Of a stretch of 6,924 bases of DNA, positions 1-5,412 are shown piece by piece; position 1 is the stretch's first letter, and the number at the start of each line of letters is the position of its first letter. Origin of the DNA: Flavobacteriales bacterium (GTDB lineage: Bacteria; Bacteroidota; Bacteroidia; Flavobacteriales_F; PHOS-HE28); NCBI GenBank assembly GCA_020437875.1, contig JAGQVR010000149.1, positions 1-6,924 on the forward strand, written 5' to 3'. The position numbers and the translations under genes were made by a program. The notes below the pieces were generated by a model, which saw nothing but the letters and a program-made list of their open reading frames with translations, was not told the DNA's origin and ran no database searches.

Positions 1-470
<470 letters not shown>

Positions 471-561
471 AAATGTTCGTTCGATCTGGTTCTTGACGAG
501 GTCTCTCATGTTGATCCTCAGATCATCAAGGACACCTGCTGTTCTCAGATTGGACAATAAG

Positions 562-570
562 TCAAAGAAC
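562..570 (-). promoter_or_regulatory. boxA-like antitermination element, 16S-proximal copy
   Basis: On the minus strand this reads GTTCTTTGA, followed by CTTATTG. It lies about 90 bases upstream of the mature 16S 5' end. The same word, usually as GTTCTTTGACATATTG-like text, is commonly seen just upstream of 16S in Bacteroidota and resembles E. coli boxA (TGCTCTTTAACA), where NusB/S10 bind nascent rRNA. Assignment is by motif and position. Confidence 0.6.
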
Positions 571-751
571 TGTATGGTCTGGGCCGAGGCCCGTTCCAGC
601 TTGTTCAGTCTTTCACACTCTCGTACTGCGGACGTTTCCGCGAGAGGGACGGCAAAAGTAGTGTCTTCGGATTTACCTGCAAGCGCTTGTTGAAAAATCT
701 TTTCAACTCCTCTTGCCCGACCCCACTTTTCCTCCTCGTTCCGAGGGCGCT

Positions 752-760
752 TCAAAGAAC
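752..760 (-). promoter_or_regulatory. boxA-like antitermination element, promoter-proximal copy
   Basis: This is a second exact GTTCTTTGA on the minus strand, about 15-20 bases after the predicted transcription start and 190 bases upstream of the other copy. A position just after the start would suit early loading of an antitermination complex. Flanking bases differ from the 16S-proximal copy (AAG rather than CTT follows). Function is inferred. Confidence 0.5.
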
Positions 761-779
761 GTTTTTCCGAAAGCGGCTG

Positions 780-810
780 CAAATGTAGGGAGAGTTTCCA
801 CAGATGCAAC
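780..810 (-). promoter_or_regulatory. Bacteroidota-type promoter for the rRNA operon
   Basis: On the minus strand GTTG (810-807) is followed by exactly 19 bases and then TACATTTG (787-780). This matches the Bacteroidota housekeeping promoter pattern TTTG-N19-TAnnTTTG, with a full match at -7 and three of four bases at -33. Transcription should begin near 774 and run toward the 16S gene, giving a leader of about 300 bases. The location, between the end of the SDR gene and the leader with its boxA elements, is what an rrn promoter should have. Additional rrn promoters farther upstream are not excluded. Confidence 0.72.
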
Positions 811-821
811 ACCAAGACAAG

Positions 822-849
822 AAAAATTTCACCCGCCCCCCTCAGGGGG
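822..849 (-). terminator. Possible weak intrinsic terminator after the SDR gene
   Basis: On the minus strand a five-pair C/G hairpin with a TGAG loop (849-836) includes the SDR stop codon in its loop. A run of five T follows at 826-822. The hairpin and T-run are separated by about nine bases, which is too far for a textbook terminator, so the call is tentative. It lies just upstream of the rRNA promoter, where insulation from the preceding gene would make sense. Confidence 0.3.
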
Positions 850-1540
850 TCGTCGTTGCCACAGGTAACACCTTGCCGTTGAAGAGATTATGTCCACTCA
901 AGGCAAATTCAGCGATATAGGCTCCCATGGCCTCCGGCGTGGTTCCTGCCCTGAATCCCGGAAATGCCGCCCGCAACATGGCCGTATCCACCGACCCGAT
1001 GGCCAGACAGTTGCTCCGGATGCCCTGCTCCTTGAACTCCTCCGCCAGACATTGGGCCATGCACGCCAAAGCCGCCTTACTCGCACTATAGGCCACGAGG
1101 CCCGGGAACTTCACCGAATCCTGGAAGCCACCCATGCTGCCGATATGCACGATATGGCCGGCCGGATCACCCGCAAGGCATGGTGCCAGCGCTTGGGACA
1201 GTTCCAGGGGAGCGATGACATTGGTGAGATAGAGCTCCTCCAACCGCTGCCGGGCATGCGTTCCCATTTCCGTCTTGTGCAGGATGCCCGCGTTGTGGAT
1301 GAGCGCATGGATGCGGTGCTGCCCCACCTTTTGGACAAGTTCAGTTGCCGCGTCAGGCGCCCGCAGGTCCAGTTCAACAAGCCTCAAGGCGGACATGTCG
1401 TCGATGGACCGCGCCAGTTCCGACAGGTCTCGTGAAACGGCGACCACCTTGACCCCCGACCTGGCAAGCAGCGCCTTGACCGTAGCCGCCCCGATCCCCT
1501 TCCCCGCCCCTGTCACCACAACGGTCCGTTCCTCGCTCAT
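842..1540 (-). CDS. SDR-family NAD(P)-dependent oxidoreductase
   Basis: A classical short-chain dehydrogenase/reductase of 232 residues, cytosolic, expected to reduce a carbonyl or oxidise an alcohol with a nicotinamide cofactor; the substrate cannot be told. Visible landmarks (numbering from MSEERT): the glycine-rich TGAGKGIG at 10-17, DL near 58-59, NAG at 83-85, and the tetrad residues Asn107, Ser135, Tyr151 and Lys155 in YSASK. SR after the second strand (36-37) suggests NADP(H) preference. Length is usual for single-domain SDRs. A start five codons upstream (1555) is possible, but the ATG at 1540 has GGGAG eight bases before it and gives a typical SDR N-terminus. It is divergent from the MscS gene and lies just upstream of the rRNA promoter in the same direction. 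Confidence 0.9.
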   Translation of the reverse strand: MSEERTVVVTGAGKGIGAATVKALLARSGVKVVAVSRDLSELARSIDDMSALRLVELDLRAPDAATELVQKVGQHRIHALIHNAGILHKTEMGTHARQRLEELYLTNVIAPLELSQALAPCLAGDPAGHIVHIGSMGGFQDSVKFPGLVAYSASKAALACMAQCLAEEFKEQGIRSNCLAIGSVDTAMLRAAFPGFRAGTTPEAMGAYIAEFALSGHNLFNGKVLPVATTTP

Positions 1541-1565
1541 CTGTTCTGCTCCCATCGTTGGCCGT

Positions 1566-1573
1566 TAGTTTTG
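1566..1573 (+). promoter_or_regulatory. Possible -7 box for the MscS gene
   Basis: TAGTTTTG matches the Bacteroidota -7 consensus TAnnTTTG and would place the transcription start near 1580, about 34 bases before the ATG at 1614. No good TTG or TTTG lies about 19 bases upstream, so only half of the promoter is supported. Confidence 0.4.
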
Positions 1574-1600
1574 GCACGTACGCCGTTGAAGGCACGCATT

Positions 1601-1608
1601 CAAAAGTA
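1601..1608 (-). promoter_or_regulatory. Possible -7 box for the SDR gene
   Basis: The minus strand reads TACTTTTG here, a full match to TAnnTTTG, placing transcription start near 1594 and a leader of about 54 bases before the ATG at 1540. The expected -33 position (about 1628-1631, inside the start of the MscS gene) does not match, so this is a half-supported promoter. Confidence 0.4.
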
Positions 1609-1613
1609 GGCGC

Positions 1614-2681
1614 ATGATCGACTGGGCGGAAAAGGAACGGATACTGGGCAATCTGCCGGGGCAATGGTTCGATGCTGCCTTGGTCCTGGTCGTGGGCTGG
1701 CTCATCGGCAAAGGCTTGTCCTGGCTGGCTGGCACGGTCTTCAGTCGGATGGCGGCCCGCACGACCAATCAGGTGGATGATGAACTGGTGCGCACCCTGC
1801 GCCGTCCGCTCGTCACGCTGGTGACCGTGGTGTCCTTCATTCTCGGATACCAGCGCCTGACCATCCCCGGGCACATCGACAAATGGATGGAGCGGATCTT
1901 CCATGTGGCGATCGCCCTGGCGGTGACCTGGGCCATCGCCCGCGTGGTGGACACCCTGATCGGCGCCCTGCTGCGCAACCGGAACGACAGGGAGCACGAA
2001 CCGGAACAGAAGCAGTTCCTGCCCGCGGTGCGCAGTTCCATCAAGATCCTGCTGTGGGGCCTGGGCTTCGTGGTGGCCTTGAACAACGCCGGATACGATG
2101 TCGGCGCCCTTCTGGCGGGTATCGGGATCGGAGGCCTGGCTCTCGCGATGGCAGCGAAGGACACGTTGGCGAACATCTTCGGCGGGATCACGGTGTTCAC
2201 GGACAAGCCCTTCCGGGTGGGTGACCGCGTGCGGCTTGACGGGTACGACGGGACGGTGCTGGAGGTCGGGATAAGAAGTACGCGGATCCGAACGCTGGAA
2301 GGCCCGATCATGGTGGTGCCGAACATCAAGTTCACCGACACGATACTTGAGAACGTGACGGCGGAACCTTCGCGCCGGGTCCGACATGAGCTGGGTGTGA
2401 TCTATGAGACCCCACCGGCGAAGATGGAGGAGGCGATCGCCCTGCTCAACAAGCTGGTTGATGACCACCAGGACCGGCTGGAACAGGAACGGCTGGTGAG
2501 CTTCACCGCCTTCAAGGACTTCTCGCTGAACATCCTGTTCATCTACTACATCCGGAAGAGCGCGGACATATTCGAGACACAGAACACGATCCACATCGAA
2601 TTGATGCGGCGCTTCTCAGCAGCTGGCTTGTCGTTCGCCTATCCCACGCAGGTGGAGATCCACATGGACCCGGCGAAATAG
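1614..2681 (+). CDS. MscS-family small-conductance mechanosensitive ion channel
   Basis: A 355-residue inner-membrane protein expected to form a heptameric, tension-gated pore that releases solutes on osmotic downshock. Hydrophobic segments are visible at about 17-40, 64-80, 95-118 and 141-157. These precede the hallmark pore helix at about 163-195, rich in small residues (LLAGIGIGGLALAMAAKDTL), and then NIFGGI. The beta-domain follows with FRVGDRV (200-206), and the family PN motif is at 236-237 in VVPNIKF. The rest is the cytoplasmic alpha/beta vestibule, which ends normally. It is longer than E. coli MscS (286 residues), with extra N-terminal helices as in YnaI/YbdG-type members; which subfamily it belongs to is unclear. 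The ATG at 1614 has no strong Shine-Dalgarno sequence, as is common in Bacteroidota. It is convergent with mtgA, with a 4-base gap. Confidence 0.93.
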   Translation: MIDWAEKERILGNLPGQWFDAALVLVVGWLIGKGLSWLAGTVFSRMAARTTNQVDDELVRTLRRPLVTLVTVVSFILGYQRLTIPGHIDKWMERIFHVAIALAVTWAIARVVDTLIGALLRNRNDREHEPEQKQFLPAVRSSIKILLWGLGFVVALNNAGYDVGALLAGIGIGGLALAMAAKDTLANIFGGITVFTDKPFRVGDRVRLDGYDGTVLEVGIRSTRIRTLEGPIMVVPNIKFTDTILENVTAEPSRRVRHELGVIYETPPAKMEEAIALLNKLVDDHQDRLEQERLVSFTAFKDFSLNILFIYYIRKSADIFETQNTIHIELMRRFSAAGLSFAYPTQVEIHMDPAK

Positions 2682-2685
2682 GTGC

Positions 2686-3450
2686 TCAGGATTTGTCCGA
2701 TCGGCGTTTCGCGCGTGCTTCCCGGGCCTTCTTCCGCTCCATCTCCTTTTCCAGCTTCTCCTTTCGTCTGGCCAGCACTTCCGGATCGAGGACATCACCC
2801 ACGTTGTACATCTGACGCAGCACCCACTGCTGGCGTCCGCGGATATAGGCGGAAGGGCTCGAACAACTGAAGCGACGTGGTGCGGGAAGTGTGGCTGTGA
2901 TCAGGGCCGCCTGTTCCCGGGTGAGCTTGGAGGCATGCCGGCTGAAACATCGTTGTGCGGCGGCTTCCGCACCGAAGACCCCTTTGCCCATCTCCGCCAC
3001 GTTGAGGTAGACCTCCAGGATCCGCTCCTTGGACCACATCGCTTCCATAAGCACCGTGAACCAGGCTTCGAGCCCTTTCCGCAGGTAGTTCCGTCCCGGC
3101 CAGAGGAACACGTTCTTCGCGGTCTGCTGACTGATGGTGCTCCCCCCCTTGATCCGCTTCGCCTTCTTGTTCTTCTCGAAGGCTTTGCGCATGGCCTCCC
3201 ATGAGAAGCCATTGTGTGTCATGAAGCGCTGATCCTCCGAGGCGATGATGCTCAGGGGCAGTTGCCGTGAGATCTCATCCAGATCGGCCTGTATCCGGCT
3301 GAACTGCTTCTGTTCACGTGCCTGCTGGGCCATGACCCAGGTGACCGGTGGATCCACGATGCCAAGAAGGCCGACCCAGAGCACGCTGACCACGACGGTC
3401 CAGAGGGCGAGGGCGCCAGACCAGCGGAGAAGGGTACGGAGAATGCGCAT
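2686..3450 (-). CDS. mtgA: Monofunctional biosynthetic peptidoglycan transglycosylase
   Basis: A 254-residue GT51-family enzyme that polymerises lipid II into glycan strands at the periplasmic face of the inner membrane, without a transpeptidase domain. One N-terminal membrane anchor spans about 8-31 after a short basic start. The GT51 motifs appear in order: SEDQRFMTHNGF at 71-82 with catalytic Glu72, KGGSTISQQTAKN at 101-113, the RKGLEAW block at 124-130, and KERILEVYLNVAEMG at 141-155 with the second conserved Glu146. Length is close to E. coli MtgA. The last 30 residues are highly charged and basic, a tail without recognised domain. It lies 42 bases downstream of the DUF6249-type gene on the same strand, so the two may be cotranscribed; TTCCTTTG near 3458-3465 is one mismatch from a -7 box but sits too close to the ATG to rely on. 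Confidence 0.94.
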   Translation of the reverse strand: MRILRTLLRWSGALALWTVVVSVLWVGLLGIVDPPVTWVMAQQAREQKQFSRIQADLDEISRQLPLSIIASEDQRFMTHNGFSWEAMRKAFEKNKKAKRIKGGSTISQQTAKNVFLWPGRNYLRKGLEAWFTVLMEAMWSKERILEVYLNVAEMGKGVFGAEAAAQRCFSRHASKLTREQAALITATLPAPRRFSCSSPSAYIRGRQQWVLRQMYNVGDVLDPEVLARRKEKLEKEMERKKAREARAKRRSDKS

Positions 3451-3492
3451 CTAAGCGCAAAGGAACAGTGTGGCACCGTACCGGGGTCAGGC

Positions 3493-3831
3493 TCACTGCT
3501 TCACGTCCTGGATGGTGCGGTGGTAATACACCAGGGCCAGACCGCCACAGATGAGCACGCTGATGAAGTACGGCAATGGGTTATCCCCCCACATCGCACC
3601 ATTGATCAACCTGTCCACGGACCAACCGATGGCAAGGCCGATGCCGGCCCCAAGGCTGGTGAGGCCGACGGCGAGCGCTGAACTCCCCCTCCGCCCCTTC
3701 TCTAGATCACCACGGGTAAGACCTTTCTCGATCATGGCCATCCGTTGCCGGTGCCAGGCCATGACGATGATGTAAAGGCAGCCGAAGATCATCGCGAAGA
3801 GCGACACGGGAATGAGGACCTGCTTATCCAT
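3493..3831 (-). CDS. Small membrane protein, DUF6249-like
   Basis: A 112-residue protein of unknown function with three predicted membrane helices at about 5-25, 52-72 and 87-104. The loop after the first helix carries WHRQRMAMIEKGL (26-38), the 'R-M-x-x-I-E-K-G-L' signature I associate with DUF6249-type Bacteroidota membrane proteins; the family assignment is from memory. Such proteins are often encoded beside ECF sigma genes in this phylum, and here it is divergent from one. The ATG at 3831 (MDKQVL) is chosen because it places the first helix at the N-terminus. An ATG five codons earlier (3846) is possible, and the open frame continues to 4146 but that part overlaps the sigma gene and is not credible. 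An ECF-like promoter pattern lies 34-60 bases upstream. It precedes mtgA on the same strand. Confidence 0.8.
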   Translation of the reverse strand: MDKQVLIPVSLFAMIFGCLYIIVMAWHRQRMAMIEKGLTRGDLEKGRRGSSALAVGLTSLGAGIGLAIGWSVDRLINGAMWGDNPLPYFISVLICGGLALVYYHRTIQDVKQ

Positions 3832-3864
3832 GGTGCTTGGGGGCATTGGTTGTGTATGGCATTC

Positions 3865-3891
3865 GACGCCGGTAACGACGAGGTGGTTACA
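3865..3891 (-). promoter_or_regulatory. ECF-type promoter candidate upstream of the DUF6249-like gene
   Basis: On the minus strand TGTAAC (3891-3886) is followed by 17 bases and CGTC (3868-3865). The AAC-containing -35 and CGTC -10 with this spacing resemble ECF-sigma promoters such as those of B. subtilis SigX and SigW. Transcription would start near 3858, about 27 bases before the ATG at 3831. No housekeeping TAnnTTTG box is seen here. Recognition by the adjacent sigma factor is inference. Confidence 0.42.
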
Positions 3892-3934
3892 AACACCACA
3901 ATCGGGTGGCTCATCCCCGGGATATACCCAGCTT

Positions 3935-3961
3935 CGTAACCGGGATGATGCTGATCGCGTC
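3935..3961 (+). promoter_or_regulatory. Second ECF-like pattern, overlapping the sigma gene start
   Basis: CGTAAC (3935-3940), 17 bases, then CGTC (3958-3961) repeats the pattern of the divergent promoter candidate, here reading toward the sigma gene. The -10 ends only two bases before the ATG at 3964, so a normal start point would fall just inside the coding region. It therefore does not easily explain expression of full-length sigma factor, and chance or a binding-site role is possible. Confidence 0.25.
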
Positions 3962-3963
3962 CC

Positions 3964-4536
3964 ATGCACGATCAGGTGAACGAGCAAGCGGCCATAACAG
4001 CCACCCTGCGCGGGGATCCCCATGCGTTCGCGTGGCTTGTCCAGCAATACAAGCACATGGTCCACACGATCTGCTTCCGGACCCTGAAGAACACGGAAGA
4101 GGCGGAGGAAGCCACCCAGGACAGCTTCGTGAAGGCCTACCAGCACCTCGACCGGTTCAAGGGCACGAGCCGGTTCAGCACCTGGTTGTACAGCATCGCC
4201 TACCGCACCGCGATCTCACAGCTGCGCAAGCACGGCACCCCGACCATCCCCATCGAGCAGGTGATGGCCGGTGGCCCCATCTCCACCTCTGCACATGGCT
4301 TGGAGCAGAGCGATCGCCGTGCTGCCTTGAACAAGGCCCTGGACCGGCTTCCACCCGAGGATGCCGCGCTCATCAGCCTGTTCTATCTGGACGAACTGAG
4401 CATCGAGGAGATCGTAACGGTGACCGGATCGAGCGCGTCCAATGTGAAGGTGAAACTGCATCGCCTTCGAAAGCGCTTGTTGGAACTGCTGCAGAACGAA
4501 CTCAAAGAAGAAGCATGGACCCTCATCGAAAGCTGA
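3964..4536 (+). CDS. ECF-type RNA polymerase sigma-70 family factor
   Basis: A 190-residue extracytoplasmic-function sigma factor that directs RNA polymerase to a small regulon, probably in response to an envelope or other stress signal. Region 2 spans about 20-90, with EAEEATQDSFVKAYQHL at 46-62 and FSTWLYSIAYRTAI at 71-84. Region 4 spans about 122-172, with the LPPEDAALISLFYLDELS block and a helix-turn-helix (IEEIVTVTGSSASNVKVKLH). A linker of about 30 residues joins them, with no region 1 or 3, as expected for ECF factors. The start at 3964 is well fixed because an in-frame stop lies at 3952-3954 and no other start follows before region 2. The gene overlaps the next one by 22 bases, implying translational coupling. 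It is divergent from the DUF6249-like gene. The exact ECF group is not determined. Confidence 0.94.
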   Translation: MHDQVNEQAAITATLRGDPHAFAWLVQQYKHMVHTICFRTLKNTEEAEEATQDSFVKAYQHLDRFKGTSRFSTWLYSIAYRTAISQLRKHGTPTIPIEQVMAGGPISTSAHGLEQSDRRAALNKALDRLPPEDAALISLFYLDELSIEEIVTVTGSSASNVKVKLHRLRKRLLELLQNELKEEAWTLIES

Positions 4537-4904
4537 CCGACAGCGAGGCGGACGAAGCCCTTCGGGCCCTGTTCGCTGCCCATGGGACCGTGGATGCACC
4601 CTCGGGAGTGGACGCACGCATCATGGCGCGCATCATGGCGACGCAAGCCAGGCCGACCCGAGTAAGGAGCTTGATCCCCAAGACCGTATTGATCGGGACC
4701 GGGATCGTTCTCCTCACGCTCTCGCTCTACATCCTGATCGCACCCGAGGCCGCCACGGACGCCACGGCACCCGTGTTCAACATGCCATCCGACATGCTCG
4801 CCCTCCTCGGTTCCAAATGGACCTTGATGGCGGTGATGAGCGGAGGTCTGCTGCTCCTGTTCAACAGCTACCTCTCCCGCAGGCATACTGCGCAGGTGGC
4901 GTGA
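4515..4904 (+). CDS. Two-helix membrane protein, probable anti-sigma factor
   Basis: A 129-residue protein whose start (ATG at 4515, preceded by the purine-rich AAAGAAGAAGC) overlaps the end of the sigma gene in another frame. Residues 1-52 are a soluble, charged domain containing VDAPSGVDARIMARI (26-40), a segment like those in small regulators encoded after Bacteroidota ECF genes. Two hydrophobic helices follow at about 56-77 and 101-119, and a short basic tail. This gives cytoplasmic N- and C-termini, a layout suited to holding the sigma factor at the membrane. The zinc-binding HxxxCxxC motif of ZAS anti-sigma factors is absent and there is no cysteine at all. The anti-sigma role rests on coupling, size and topology, not on a recognised domain. 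The same reading frame is open far upstream (from 3906), but that part overlaps the sigma gene and is not coding. Its stop codon directly abuts that of tpx. Confidence 0.82.
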   Translation: MDPHRKLTDSEADEALRALFAAHGTVDAPSGVDARIMARIMATQARPTRVRSLIPKTVLIGTGIVLLTLSLYILIAPEAATDATAPVFNMPSDMLALLGSKWTLMAVMSGGLLLLFNSYLSRRHTAQVA

Positions 4905-5390
4905 TCAGAGCAGGCTCCTGGCCGCGTTGAGCGCGGCCTCGTAATCCGGCTCCGCCCCCAGTTCAGGGGTCACTTCGAGGTAGCGGATCACCCCTTCCTT
5001 GTCGATCACCCATGTGATGCGGCCGAGGGTTCCTGCCATGGCACCTTCGGCGATGCCAGCGCCCCAGACCTGTGCTGCATCGCGGTAGCGGAAGTCGCTG
5101 CCGGCTTCCACGTTGGCGATCCCTTCCGCGGCGCAGAAGCGGTTGAGGGCGAAGGGCAGGTCCATGGAGATGGTGAGCACGCGCGCACCGGTATCGGCGA
5201 CCTGCTTGTTGAACGTACGCGTCTGCAAGGCGCACACCTTGGTATCCACACTGGGGAAGGCGGTAAGAACGACCACTTCACCCTTGTGGTCGGCCAGGCT
5301 CTTCTCCTGACGTTCACTGTTGACGTATCGCAGGGTGGGTGCAACGGTCCCGACTGCGGGCAGGGGGCCGTGGAATGTTGGTTGGGGCAT
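4905..5390 (-). CDS. tpx: Thiol peroxidase (atypical 2-Cys peroxiredoxin Tpx)
   Basis: A 161-residue peroxiredoxin that reduces hydrogen and alkyl peroxides using thioredoxin. Tpx hallmarks are clear. FPSVDTKVCALQTRTFN (45-61) holds the peroxidatic Cys53 with the preceding Thr50. DLPFALNRFCAAEGI (77-91) holds the resolving Cys86, characteristic of Tpx rather than other peroxiredoxins. GRITWVID has Arg124, and PDYEAAL lies near the C-terminus. Length is close to E. coli Tpx (168). The start is the ATG at 5390, giving MPQPTFHG. A longer open frame to 5465 overlaps purL and has no Tpx-like sequence. No promoter box is seen in the 22 bases after purL, so it is probably cotranscribed with purL. 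Located in the cytoplasm, with no signal peptide. Confidence 0.95.
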   Translation of the reverse strand: MPQPTFHGPLPAVGTVAPTLRYVNSERQEKSLADHKGEVVVLTAFPSVDTKVCALQTRTFNKQVADTGARVLTISMDLPFALNRFCAAEGIANVEAGSDFRYRDAAQVWGAGIAEGAMAGTLGRITWVIDKEGVIRYLEVTPELGAEPDYEAALNAARSLL

Positions 5391-5412
5391 CTGTTCTATT
5401 CGAATGGTACGA

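Larger units (their letters stand above)
471..774 (-). other. rRNA operon leader (transcribed, non-coding)
   Basis: This roughly 300-base stretch lies between the predicted rRNA transcription start (near 774) and the mature 16S 5' end. It holds no convincing protein gene. It contains two boxA-like elements (752-760 and 562-570). It also has several short inverted repeats: GGGC-CGAG-GCCC at 581-592, and TGATC-CTCA-GATCA at 512-525, the latter close to the 16S 5' end where processing stems usually form. The heptamer CTCAGAT occurs twice (517-523, 544-550). Pairing with sequence downstream of 16S for RNase III processing is expected but cannot be checked here. The leader role is inferred from position, promoter and boxA-like motifs. 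Confidence 0.7.

Noticed and set aside
581..592. GGGC-CGAG-GCCC hairpin as a terminator in the rRNA leader
   Set aside because: No T-run follows on either strand and the stem is short; it is more likely part of leader structure.
1374..2594. A 406-codon minus-strand frame opposite the MscS gene
   Set aside because: The His/Asp/Gln/Arg-rich composition is typical of a shadow frame in GC-rich DNA; the plus-strand frame encodes a clear MscS protein.
3451..3492. Search for a promoter or terminator between the DUF6249-like gene and mtgA
   Set aside because: Only a one-mismatch -7 box (TTCCTTTG) that is too close to the mtgA ATG, and no hairpin with a T-run; cotranscription is simpler.
3847..4146. 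N-terminal extension of the DUF6249-like frame
   Set aside because: It would overlap the divergent sigma gene and its promoter region, and lacks membrane or family features.
3906..4514. Upstream part of the long plus-strand frame ending at 4904
   Set aside because: This part overlaps the ECF sigma gene out of frame and has low-complexity shadow composition; only the section from the ATG at 4515 is a credible gene.
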